Shown: positions 7,556 through 14,901 of the stretch, in pieces
How positions within the stretch are numbered: position 1 is the first letter of the stretch
Layout: the number at the start of each line of letters is the position of its first letter
Source: Desulfuromonas soudanensis
GTDB taxonomy: Bacteria; Desulfobacterota; Desulfuromonadia; Desulfuromonadales; WTL
Assembly: GCF_001278055.1 (NCBI RefSeq)
Contig: NZ_CP010802.1
Location: 2,767,504 to 2,831,503, forward strand
Reading direction: 5' to 3'
Length of the DNA: 64,000 nt
Made by a program: the position numbers and the translations under genes
The notes under the pieces: model-generated
What the model saw: only the letters and a program-made list of their open reading frames with translations
Told to the model about the DNA's origin: nothing
Databases searched by the model: none

Positions 7556-9706
7556 CTATTTCCTGACGATACCGAATTTTCGCATCCGGGCGCGCAGGGT
7601 GCTGGCATTGAGGCCCAGGATCAAGGCAGCCCCGTTCTTCCCTTCAATGCGCCACCCGGTTTTCTGCAACACCCTGACAATATGGTCGCGTTCCACCTCG
7701 ACAAGCCCCTTGACGTCCTGACCCGACCGCCTCCCCTCCAGTCCACCCTCCTCAGTCCTGTCTGTCTGTTCGCCTGCCACCGGGAAGACCTCGAAGCGGT
7801 CCAGAACCTGAAGAGAGTTCCCCTGGCTGGTGATGACCGCCCGCTCGATGACACTTTCCAGCTCCCGCACGTTGCCGGGCCAGTGGTATTTCTGAAGGAG
7901 AGTCAAGGTGTTGGACGAAACCGTCTCAATTTTTTTGCCGATTTTGGCATTGAATTTGGTCACGAAATGATCGACGAGCAGGGGGATGTCTTCCTTGCGC
8001 TGCCGCAGGGGCGGCAGGGTGATGGGGAAGACATTGAGGCGGTAATAGAGGTCTTCCCGGAACTTGCCGTTGCGAATCTCCTCCTTGAGGTTGCGGTTGG
8101 TGGCCGCGATGATCCGCACGTCGGTCTTGATGGTGCGGGGGCTCCCCAGCCGCTCGAACTCGCCGTCCTGAATGACGCGGAGGAGCTTGCTTTGCAGCTC
8201 CAGCGGCATTTCGCCGATTTCGTCGAGGAAGATGGTGCCGCCGTTGGCCAGCTCGAAGCGGCCGATCTGCCGGGCGTCCGAACCGGTGAACGCCCCCTTT
8301 TCGCGGCCGAAGAGTTCGCTCTCCACCAGGGTGGCCGGCAGCGTCGTGCAGTTGACGGTGATGAGCGACCGGTCCTTGCGCGTGCTGCTGCGGTGGATAG
8401 CCCGGGCCACCACCCCCTTGCCGGTGCCGGTCTCGCCGAGAAGGAGAACGGTGGCGTTCATGGGGGCGACCTGCTGAACCTGGGAGAATATGATGGAGAG
8501 GGCCTGGCTTTGGCCGATGATCTCGCCGAAGTTATACTTCTTGTCAACCTCCTGCCGCAGGTAGATATTTTCCTCCTGGAGGCGGTCCTTCAACAGTTTT
8601 ATTTCCCCATAGGCCTCCTGGAGGGACATTTCGGCCTTTTTTCGATCCGCAATTTCCTCAGTGAGCTGCTTATTGGCTCGGGTCAGCTCAGCCGTCCGTT
8701 CCAGTACGACAGACTCCAATTCTTTATGGGCCTTTTGCAGGTCATTTCCCAGCTGCCTTCGCTCGGTAATATCCTCCATGGCCAGAAGGATAACGTCGGA
8801 ACCGATATCCCCGCGAAAAATCTGGCGGGCATTGAGCAGAAAGATTCTGTGACCGATATGGGGGAAATCGTGTTCGACTTCATAGTCGTTGATCACGGTA
8901 TGCCGGGGGAGAATTTCCTCGAACAAAACACGCAACCGGGGATTGTCCCATTGCCGGTTGCCGAGATCGTAGATGAATTTTCCGACCGTTTCCTCCGGTG
9001 TCACCTGGAACATCTCGTAAAAACAGTGATTGGCGGTGAGAATCTTCAGCCCGGCTTCGAGCACCACCAACGGCTCGCGCAGGGTTTCGACGATGTTTTC
9101 GGCAAATTCCCGGGCCTCCCGATTTGCAAGTTCCAACTGTTTGGCAACCGAAACGTCGAGGATGGAGGAAAGGATCTCCCGGTTCCGATTCTCCCCGGAG
9201 GCCACGGCAATGCTCTGAATCCGGGTGTGGATGACGGAGCCGTTGGACCGAGTGAGCTTGACTTCGCACTCCTGCATGCCCTCTTTTTGCAAAACATTTT
9301 TGAGGTGCCGGGAAAATACGGTCCTCCCCTCCGCATCAACGATAAATCGACTCATGGGCGCCCTGGCCAACGGACCCCGTTCGATGCCGAGGAGATGGGA
9401 GCCGGCCAGATTGACCTCGCGAATCAGCCCGCGCTCATCAAAAGTGAAATAGCCGATGGGGGCAAAATCATAGAGTTCAAGATATTTGTCCCGTGATCGC
9501 TCGAGTTCCACCTGGGCGTGGCGGAGTTCATCATTCTGCATTTCCAACTCGACCTGGGTGACCTCGAGTTCATGAACGAGCCTTCGCGCCTCATCCTCGC
9601 CGAGGGGGAATTCCACCGAAGAGGTTCTCTCCGCCAATTGTTCTTCGGCAAGAAGGCGCAATTCGTCAACCACCACCGGCAGCACCTTTTTCTTGTCGAT
9701 TCCCAT
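7556..9706 (-). CDS. PAS-domain sigma-54 activator (AAA+, Fis-type HTH)
   Basis: A 716-residue transcription activator. From the N-terminus: a helical segment; a PAS domain around residues 90-200 (YDFAPIGYFTFDERGLI); a second PAS region with ITERRQL; a long coiled coil; and an AAA+ domain from about residue 390, with Walker A GETGTGKG, GAFTGS, Walker B GGTIFLDEIGEMP and the arginine region RLNVFPITLPPLR. A Fis-like HTH (GWRIEGKNGAALILGLNASTLRARMRKFGI) ends the protein. No REC domain is present, so the input is probably through PAS, as in FhlA-like or NorR-like regulators. The sigma-54 contact loop reads GAFTGS instead of GAFTGA. Start 9706 has AGAAAGG upstream; the open frame extending to 9952 has no ribosome site. 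Divergent from the DUF6172 gene. Confidence 0.88.
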   Translation of the reverse strand: MGIDKKKVLPVVVDELRLLAEEQLAERTSSVEFPLGEDEARRLVHELEVTQVELEMQNDELRHAQVELERSRDKYLELYDFAPIGYFTFDERGLIREVNLAGSHLLGIERGPLARAPMSRFIVDAEGRTVFSRHLKNVLQKEGMQECEVKLTRSNGSVIHTRIQSIAVASGENRNREILSSILDVSVAKQLELANREAREFAENIVETLREPLVVLEAGLKILTANHCFYEMFQVTPEETVGKFIYDLGNRQWDNPRLRVLFEEILPRHTVINDYEVEHDFPHIGHRIFLLNARQIFRGDIGSDVILLAMEDITERRQLGNDLQKAHKELESVVLERTAELTRANKQLTEEIADRKKAEMSLQEAYGEIKLLKDRLQEENIYLRQEVDKKYNFGEIIGQSQALSIIFSQVQQVAPMNATVLLLGETGTGKGVVARAIHRSSTRKDRSLITVNCTTLPATLVESELFGREKGAFTGSDARQIGRFELANGGTIFLDEIGEMPLELQSKLLRVIQDGEFERLGSPRTIKTDVRIIAATNRNLKEEIRNGKFREDLYYRLNVFPITLPPLRQRKEDIPLLVDHFVTKFNAKIGKKIETVSSNTLTLLQKYHWPGNVRELESVIERAVITSQGNSLQVLDRFEVFPVAGEQTDRTEEGGLEGRRSGQDVKGLVEVERDHIVRVLQKTGWRIEGKNGAALILGLNASTLRARMRKFGIVRK

Positions 9707-10141
9707 GATTAACCTTTCTCGGGGGAGCCAGGAGCGATTCCCGGACATCCGTACAAAGCAACCCTTCTTCTTCGCAGACGTGGGCGCCCTGGGCCGGAGG
9801 TCTTTACGAAGGGGTTGCGGTTCTCTAATGAATTCATTTGCCGGAAAATAACGGCCTGGTGCATGGCGCGGACCCCTGTCTGAGGGGTGCCTTCCTCTGC
9901 AATCCCCCCGATAATAAAACAAGACGCGTTTTGATGCACCGATTTTCATCATTTTTACCCTAAAAATCGTGACCGAAGACAGTGCCGGGGAGCGCCGGAA
10001 GGTTAAGCGGCAACATTGTGAACAAGATTAGCAGGTTAGAACCTTTGCCCATTAAAATACTAAAAAAAATCTTCTTCATGATATGATAGACAGCAATAAG
10101 TTTTGTTTTCAACAAAATCAATCCTAAACCATGGAATTTCT
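9707..10141. other. Divergent intergenic region (435 bases)
   Basis: Lies between the leftward sigma-54 regulator and the rightward DUF6172 gene. The right third is AT-rich with a possible -10 (TATGAT near 10083). A small hairpin, ACCCCT/AGGGGT, is at about 9871-9887. I found no sigma-54 consensus with the correct GG-N10-GC spacing here. Confidence 0.4.
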
Positions 10142-10507
10142 ATGAAAAAAACGTTCCAAATGAGCCACCCCAAGATCAAAACTCCAAGACTTGTTGAAGC
10201 CATTAAATTCGAAGCCAAAAAATATATCAAGAGAGAGCGTGGAAAAGCCTTGCCTCCGAACGTAGATTTCTGGGACTTCGACTGCCGTTTTGGTGTGGAT
10301 GAAGCAAGCAGTGAAGTTATTCATGTGTCGGCCATTAACAAATTCATTTCCGAGGCAGAAGCAAAAGAACTTGAATCCTTTTATCTGGAAATTCTGGCCA
10401 AGCCCGGTCACCGGAGCAAAAAACCGAGTGGGGCCAAGCAAATAAACCAGGACAATACCTTCATTCAGAACGAAAAAAATGAATCCGGCCCGGGTGAAGA
10501 ACAGTAA
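10142..10507 (+). CDS. DUF6172-family protein
   Basis: A 121-residue protein of unknown function. The pattern MKKTFQMSHPKIKTPRLVEAIKFE, KYIKRERGKALPP, DFWDFDCRFGVD and FYLEILAKPGHR matches my memory of the DUF6172 family, which is conserved in many proteobacteria. No catalytic motif is evident. The start at 10142 coincides with the conserved MKKTF; an in-frame ATG at 10103 adds unconserved residues. It precedes the RetSat-like oxidoreductase by 13 bases, so the two form an operon. Confidence 0.7.
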   Translation: MKKTFQMSHPKIKTPRLVEAIKFEAKKYIKRERGKALPPNVDFWDFDCRFGVDEASSEVIHVSAINKFISEAEAKELESFYLEILAKPGHRSKKPSGAKQINQDNTFIQNEKNESGPGEEQ

Positions 10508-10520
10508 GTATAGGGTTTAG

Positions 10521-12185
10521 ATGGCCAATCTTGACGCGGATACAATCGTAATCGGCTCGGGCTCAGGCGGATTGACGTCGGCTCTTGCCCTGGCGCGGGC
10601 CGGGCAAAAGGTCCTGGTTTTGGAGCAGCACCATGCCCCGGGGGGCTGGTGCCAAAACTTTTCCAGGGGCGGCTTTACCTTCAGTCCCGGCGTGCACTAT
10701 GTCGGCCGTTTGGGACCGGGAGGCGAAACCAGGGCCATCTATGAAGGTCTCGGCGCGGCCAACGATCTGATCTTTTTTGAGCAGAATCCCCGGCACTACG
10801 AGCATTGCCATATTTCCGGGGTGAAATTCGACTACCACGCCGATCTCCCCACCCTGACCGACCGCCTCTTGCAAAGGTTTCCCGCGCAGGGCAAGGGTAT
10901 CGGCAAGTACATGGAGCTTCTCCGGAACCTCGTGTACGAATTTCCCCTCCTCCTTGAGATCGACAGCATCAAAGATGTCCTTTTGATGCCCTATCGAACC
11001 CGGCATATCGGTCGCTACGGACTCTACAGCTTGAAACGGATCCTTGAAGGCCTGATTTCCGACCCCGTGGTTCGCGGAATTCTCTCCGTGCAGTGCGGCG
11101 ATCAGGGCTTGCCCCCCTCCAGGACGATGATGATGCTGCATGCCGGACTGGCCCGGCATTACGAGCATGGCGGCTACTATCCGCGCGGGGGGGGTGGCGC
11201 CATACCCCGGGCCCTGGTCAAGGCCCTCCGCTGCGCCGGCAGCGACATCCTGACGGGGGTCTCTGTAGAAAAAATTCTCACGGAATCAACGGGCGGGGGA
11301 CGTCGGGCGCTGGGTGTTCGGGTGGCCGACGGCAGGGAACTGCGGGCAAGGCACGTCATCTCCAATGCCGATCCCCACAGGACGTTCCATGGCCTGGTGG
11401 GAGTCGAGCACCTGAGCAGAAAACTCAAAAAACGTCTGGACAAAACCCGCTACTCCCTCCCCTCTCTCGTTTTGTTTTTAGCTGTCGACATGGATGTGGC
11501 CGCCGCAGGTCTGGACTCCGGAAATATCTGGTATTCCTCGGAACCCGATTTTGACAAAGTCTTCCTGAACGCTCAGGATCCCGGGCTCTACGACAGGGAT
11601 TCCTTCGAGGCACTCTTCATCTCGGCTCCGACCCTGAAGGATCCGACCAGTTATAACGGCAGAGGGCATACCCTTGAAGTCGTCACCTTCGTCGGCTATG
11701 ACGCCTTCCGGCAATTTGAAGGGACCGAACCCGGATCCCGACCGAGAGAATACGAAATTCTCAAACAGAAAATAGTCGGGATGTTTTTCAAAACCCTCGA
11801 AAAAGTGATCCCGGGCCTTAGCCGGCACGTTGTGTTTTGCGAACTGGGAACGCCCCTTACCCATGCCCACTACACGGCGGCGACAAACGGATGCTCTTAC
11901 GGGACAGAGAAAAGTTATTCGCAGATTGGCCCCCTGGGCTATCGGGTCGGGACTGAAATAAAAGGTCTGCGACTCGTGGGAGCGAGCACGGTCGCCCATG
12001 GAGTGTCCGGGGCGGCCGTCTCCGGATTGCACGGGGCGGCGTCGATTCTGGACTGCAAATGGCCCGAACTCCTTAACCCGCAAGGGCAGGAGTTGCAGAC
12101 CTATCCGTCCGAGGATCAAAGCACCTGGCCAGACTGGCTCAAGGCAAAAATCCGCCCGTCTGCTTCCCCCCCCGCAAAACCGTAA
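10521..12185 (+). CDS. RetSat/CrtISO-like FAD-dependent oxidoreductase
   Basis: A 554-residue flavoprotein of the phytoene desaturase superfamily. The N-terminal dinucleotide fold is DADTIVIGSGSGGLTSALALARAG, followed by LEQHHAPGGWCQNF. The C-terminal FAD motif is GLRLVGASTVAHGVSGAAVSGLHGA. Length and the PGVHYVG motif after the FAD fold resemble retinol saturases and carotenoid isomerases rather than bacterial CrtI. The natural substrate is not evident; no other carotenoid gene is in the window. It is the second gene of a two-gene operon and ends at an intrinsic terminator. Confidence 0.78.
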   Translation: MANLDADTIVIGSGSGGLTSALALARAGQKVLVLEQHHAPGGWCQNFSRGGFTFSPGVHYVGRLGPGGETRAIYEGLGAANDLIFFEQNPRHYEHCHISGVKFDYHADLPTLTDRLLQRFPAQGKGIGKYMELLRNLVYEFPLLLEIDSIKDVLLMPYRTRHIGRYGLYSLKRILEGLISDPVVRGILSVQCGDQGLPPSRTMMMLHAGLARHYEHGGYYPRGGGGAIPRALVKALRCAGSDILTGVSVEKILTESTGGGRRALGVRVADGRELRARHVISNADPHRTFHGLVGVEHLSRKLKKRLDKTRYSLPSLVLFLAVDMDVAAAGLDSGNIWYSSEPDFDKVFLNAQDPGLYDRDSFEALFISAPTLKDPTSYNGRGHTLEVVTFVGYDAFRQFEGTEPGSRPREYEILKQKIVGMFFKTLEKVIPGLSRHVVFCELGTPLTHAHYTAATNGCSYGTEKSYSQIGPLGYRVGTEIKGLRLVGASTVAHGVSGAAVSGLHGAASILDCKWPELLNPQGQELQTYPSEDQSTWPDWLKAKIRPSASPPAKP

Positions 12186-12219
12186 CAGGCTCCCCCAAAT
12201 TCGGGGAGCCTGTTTTTTT
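12185..12219 (+). terminator. Intrinsic terminator after the RetSat-like gene
   Basis: An 11-bp stem, ACAGGCTCCCC (12185-12195) with 12203-12213, followed by a run of seven T. It starts at the stop codon. Confidence 0.9.
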
Positions 12220-12266
12220 CTTCGACAAAAATCCCGGTCCATCCCCTCCCGCGGCAGGACGTCCCT

Positions 12267-13142
12267 TCACCCCGCCATCGATTCGAGTGCGTCGAGATCG
12301 AGATCCTGGCCTACCACTCCGGCAGCGTCGGCACGACACTGTTTGCAGTGGCGCGCCTGGGAGAGGATCAGCTCGGCCTGGTTGCGCACCATCTCCATCA
12401 CCGCCTCGGAGGGGCGCTCGACCCCCTTGAAGAGACCGACGGGGATCACCGGCATGATGTTCATCATCGAGGCGCCGAGGTTGCGCACCCTGACCGCCAA
12501 GTCGAGGGTCTCGTGGTCGTTGACTCCGGGGATGTAGACGTGGTTGATCTTGACCAGCAACCCGGCTTTGGCGGCCATTTCCAGCCCCTTCAACTGCCGG
12601 GAGAGAAGTATGGCCGCCGCATCGATGCCGGTCAGGCGCCGGCCGTCGACCATGATCCACTCGGTGACCCTGGCGCCGGTCTCCGGGGTCAGGGCGTTGA
12701 TGGTCACGGTCAGGCTGTGCACGTCGTTCTCGAGGATCGTCCCGAGCATCTCCGGCAGGCGCAGTCCGTTGGTCGACAGACAGAGGGTCATCTCGGGAAA
12801 GGCCTCGCGCACCAGGGCGAAGGTCTCGAAGGTCCGAGGATTGGCCAGCGGGTCGCCGGGGCCGGCGATCCCCACCACCTTAAGCTGCGCCCCCCCTTGC
12901 CGCTCCATGTGCCGTTGGACCAGGCGCACCCGCGCCACCGCCTGTTCGGGGGTCAGCACCCTGCTGGTGACGCCGGGACGGCTCTCGTTTGCGCAGTCGA
13001 ACTTGCGCTCGCAGAAGCCGCACTTGATGTTGCACCCCGGAGCGACCGGGAGGTGGATCCGTCCCGCCTTGCTGTGGTCTCCGCCGAAACAGGGGTGGTC
13101 TGTCTGGGCCTTCATCGTCATCATCGGGCAGCCGCTGGCCAT
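12267..13142 (-). CDS. nifB: NifB, radical SAM FeMo-cofactor synthase
   Basis: NifB builds NifB-co, the 8Fe core precursor of FeMo-co, from two [4Fe-4S] clusters and SAM. The 291-residue protein has the radical SAM CxxxCxxC at Cys37, Cys41 and Cys44 in PGCNIKCGFCERKFDC, the ESRPGVTS motif, GIAGPGDPLANP, and a C-terminal CKQC that fits the extra cluster ligands. It lacks the NifX-like C-terminal domain found in many proteobacterial NifB proteins, as usual for this group; separate NifX-like proteins are encoded upstream. Start 13142 has AAGGAGA upstream (an ATG at 13169 lies in the terminator region). It has its own sigma-54 promoter and an ANTAR-type leader. Confidence 0.93.
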   Translation of the reverse strand: MASGCPMMTMKAQTDHPCFGGDHSKAGRIHLPVAPGCNIKCGFCERKFDCANESRPGVTSRVLTPEQAVARVRLVQRHMERQGGAQLKVVGIAGPGDPLANPRTFETFALVREAFPEMTLCLSTNGLRLPEMLGTILENDVHSLTVTINALTPETGARVTEWIMVDGRRLTGIDAAAILLSRQLKGLEMAAKAGLLVKINHVYIPGVNDHETLDLAVRVRNLGASMMNIMPVIPVGLFKGVERPSEAVMEMVRNQAELILSQARHCKQCRADAAGVVGQDLDLDALESMAG

Positions 13143-13169
13143 GATCAGTCTCCTTATTTTAAATGGCAC

Positions 13170-13294
13170 AAAAAAAGGGACTCCCGGTTGTCCCGGAAGC
13201 GCCCTTGCTGGTGCCGTTAACTGGAGAAGCCCCGGGAATTTTCCTCCCCGGGGCTTCCTTGCCTTAAACGGTCTGCAGTACTACGTTGTACCGC
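13170..13294 (-). promoter_or_regulatory. ANTAR-type antitermination leader of nifB
   Basis: On the minus strand: hairpin P1 at 13275-13294 (stem GCGGTAC/GTACTGC, hexaloop AACGTA); P2 at 13252-13263 (GGC/GCC around hexaloop AAGGAA); an 11-bp hairpin at 13226-13257 that shares bases with P2 but lacks a U-tract; and a terminator-like hairpin at 13170-13205 followed by seven U. Both hexaloops have A1 and G4, the hallmark of ANTAR-protein target RNAs. The P2 stem is only 3 bp. Control by the ANTAR regulator at 33.3-33.8 kb is inferred. Confidence 0.72.
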
Positions 13295-13328
13295 GATAGT
13301 TTGTTCATCTTGTCTGCTGTCAAGAAAT

Positions 13329-13343
13329 GCATTCACCATGCCA
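13329..13343 (-). promoter_or_regulatory. Sigma-54 promoter of nifB
   Basis: Minus-strand TGGCAT-N5-ATGC with GG and GC exactly 12 bases apart. The start of transcription would be near 13317, about 23 bases before the first leader hairpin. Confidence 0.72.
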
Positions 13344-13356
13344 GAGGAAAATCGGC

Positions 13357-13398
13357 AAAAAATAGGGCAGGAAGGTTCCCTCACAGCCCTCCCTGCCC
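13357..13398 (-). terminator. Terminator of the nif operon upstream of the nifB promoter
   Basis: Outer stem GGGCAGG (13365-13371) with CCTGCCC (13392-13398), further inner pairing, and TATTTTTT on the minus strand. It separates the nifX-like gene from the nifB promoter. Confidence 0.75.
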
Positions 13399-13466
13399 AT
13401 GCCTGAGGCAATTGCAGCTCTGGATCCGACCAATTTTTAATCAGGAGGCGGACAACCCAGCAACTC

Positions 13467-13835
13467 TTACTTGGAACACTTTTCTTTGCCGCCGCAGTCG
13501 CAACCGCAGAGAGTGGCATGGGCGGCGCGAAGGGCCTCTTCGATGGGCCCCTCTGCGGTGACGGCTTCAATCCCCTGCTTGACCAGCTCCTGCCGCGGGT
13601 AGTCGCCGATCATGGCGGTGATCACCGCCTTGCAGCCGGCGACGGCCTCGACAATGGCCATGAACTGATTTTTGCGGAACGGATGCCCCTCGTCGAAGGA
13701 ACAGTATTTTTCGACGGCGACCTCCTCGAGCAATTTCGCCTCCCCTCGGTGAAAATCGTAAATCAGGAAGCGCTCGGCATGGCCGAAGTGCTGATCGACT
13801 TCGGTGCCGGATTTGGATGCGACGGCGATGCGCAT
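13467..13835 (-). CDS. NifX/NafY-family FeMo-cofactor carrier, Cys-rich tail
   Basis: A 122-residue protein of the dinitrogenase iron-molybdenum cofactor biosynthesis family. It opens with MRIAVASKSGTEVDQHFGHAERFLIYDF, where the conserved HFG histidine binds cofactor in relatives, and continues with KAVITAMIGDYPRQELVKQGI. The C-terminus CGCDCGGKEKC is unusual and could bind a metal or cluster. Such proteins carry NifB-co or related precursors between NifB, NifEN and apo-nitrogenase. GGGAGAAT precedes the ATG. It is the last gene of the nifH operon, before the terminator at 13.36 kb; an ATG at 13919 lies in a repeat and is rejected. Confidence 0.85.
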   Translation of the reverse strand: MRIAVASKSGTEVDQHFGHAERFLIYDFHRGEAKLLEEVAVEKYCSFDEGHPFRKNQFMAIVEAVAGCKAVITAMIGDYPRQELVKQGIEAVTAEGPIEEALRAAHATLCGCDCGGKEKCSK

Positions 13836-13854
13836 GATATTCTCCCAGTTGACG

Positions 13855-13969
13855 ACCACAGAGTCACAGAGTTGGTTCAAAAGACCAGGATCGCAGGCCT
13901 TTGTTTCAGGCTTGAACAAAAGACCGGGTTAGAGGGTTTCCTCTGTGTCTTTAGTGTCTCTGTGGTGAA
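13855..13969. repeat. CACAGAG-arm palindromic element, copy A
   Basis: About 115 bases with arms ACCACAGAGTCACAGAG and TGTCTCTGTGGT. The interior matches, in reverse complement, the interior of copy B at 14771-14890 almost throughout (shared segments include CCTGAAACAAAGGCCT and GATCCTGGT). It fills the gap between the nifX-like gene and the ferredoxin gene. Confidence 0.85.
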
Positions 13970-13976
13970 CAGAGTA

Positions 13977-14246
13977 TTAGACGGCCATCGGCTTGAAGCT
14001 GAAACACTTCTTCGGGCAGGCGACGCCGCAGCCGGCGCAGCCGATGCAATTGTCAGTTTTGACGATGGTCATGATCATGCGGGTTGAATCGGTCTCTTCA
14101 TCGATCAGGTCTTCGGGGCCGAGGACCTGGCGGGAACAGGACTTGTAGCAGCGGCCGCAGCCGATGCACTTGGCCGGGTCGATGGCCTCGGCAAAAGTCG
14201 GGGTCCAGTCGGCTCCCCCGCGGGTTTTCCCGGTCAAATATGCCAT
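13977..14246 (-). CDS. Nif-associated 2[4Fe-4S] ferredoxin
   Basis: An 89-residue ferredoxin with two cluster motifs, CIGCGRCYKSC near residue 27 and CIGCAGCGVACPKKC near 67, separated by an acidic segment. The ending FSFKP is typical of nif-linked ferredoxins (FdxN/ferredoxin III type), which feed electrons to nitrogenase or its cofactor assembly. A good ribosome site (AAGGAGA) precedes the ATG. It lies between nifX and the nifX-like gene in the nif operon, flanked by repeats on both sides. Confidence 0.88.
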   Translation of the reverse strand: MAYLTGKTRGGADWTPTFAEAIDPAKCIGCGRCYKSCSRQVLGPEDLIDEETDSTRMIMTIVKTDNCIGCAGCGVACPKKCFSFKPMAV

Positions 14247-14271
14247 GGTGATTCTCCTTAAGGATTAATGT

Positions 14272-14320
14272 GTTGGGGCGTGATTCATCACGCCCATGGC
14301 CCAATGAATTGAGCCCCTAC
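14272..14320. repeat. GTAGGGGC dual-hairpin repeat, copy F
   Basis: A pair of adjacent hairpins: GGGCGTGAT/ATCACGCCC with a 2-base loop, then an imperfect GGCCCAAT/ATTGAGCCC. It ends with CCCCTAC. On the minus strand it begins G-TAG-GGGC, and this TAG is the stop codon of nifX. Same family as the element at 18000-18048. Confidence 0.8.
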
Positions 14321-14700
14321 GAGACGAAGGCCGGGCGCTCGTTTTTGAGCATCGCCTTGCGCAGCCAGGGAGGAGGGGTGTCGCGCAGCACCTCCTGGAG
14401 TTTTTTCACCACCACTGTGATCGGTTCCCGCTCCTTGCTCTTGATGGGGTGGATCTTCTTGGCCACGAGCCGGGCCGCGGCCGGGCCGCCGATCTCGGCG
14501 ACGTAGACCAGGGCGCAGTCGCTCAGGCCGGCACAGCGGGCCTCGATGCGGTCGGCCTCGTCGTCCCCTTCGGTGCGGACCTGGACCATTCCGGAAAACT
14601 CCGCCTCCTCGGGCCCGATCTCCCAGAGGTAGAAGACTTCGGCACGGCCGAAATGTTCGTCGACGTGGATTCTGTCGGTGCTGGCGAATGCGACTTTCAT
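14317..14700 (-). CDS. nifX: NifX-family FeMo-cofactor biosynthesis protein
   Basis: A 127-residue protein with the NifX core MKVAFASTDRIHVDEHFGRAEVFYLWEIG and the later CAGLSDCALVYVAEIGGPAAARLV. NifX binds NifB-co and the VK-cluster and supports their transfer during FeMo-co assembly. GAGGTC precedes the ATG at 14700; in-frame upstream ATGs lie inside a repeat and are rejected. It follows nifK and precedes the ferredoxin. Its TAG stop is formed by the edge of a palindromic repeat, so its natural C-terminus may have been set by repeat insertion. Confidence 0.88.
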   Translation of the reverse strand: MKVAFASTDRIHVDEHFGRAEVFYLWEIGPEEAEFSGMVQVRTEGDDEADRIEARCAGLSDCALVYVAEIGGPAAARLVAKKIHPIKSKEREPITVVVKKLQEVLRDTPPPWLRKAMLKNERPAFVS

Positions 14701-14770
14701 GTACAGACCTCGCTTTCTGTTACCGTCGATGATTTCGAAGCGGCGCGTTCTAACCATCTTAAAACCTTTC

Positions 14771-14890
14771 ACCACAGAGACACTGAGACACAGAGGAAAC
14801 CCTTTAACCCGGTTTTTTGTTAAAGCCTGAAACAAAGGCCTACGATCCTGGTTTTTTGAACCTCCTCTGTGACTCTGTGCCTCTGTGGTT
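14771..14890. repeat. CACAGAG-arm palindromic element, copy B
   Basis: About 120 bases with arms ACCACAGAGACACTGAGACA and TGTGACTCTGTGCCTCTGTGGT-like ends. It is the inverted counterpart of copy A at 13855-13969. It fills the gap between nifK and nifX. Confidence 0.85.
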
Positions 14891-14901
14891 GGTTGCAAGT
14901 T

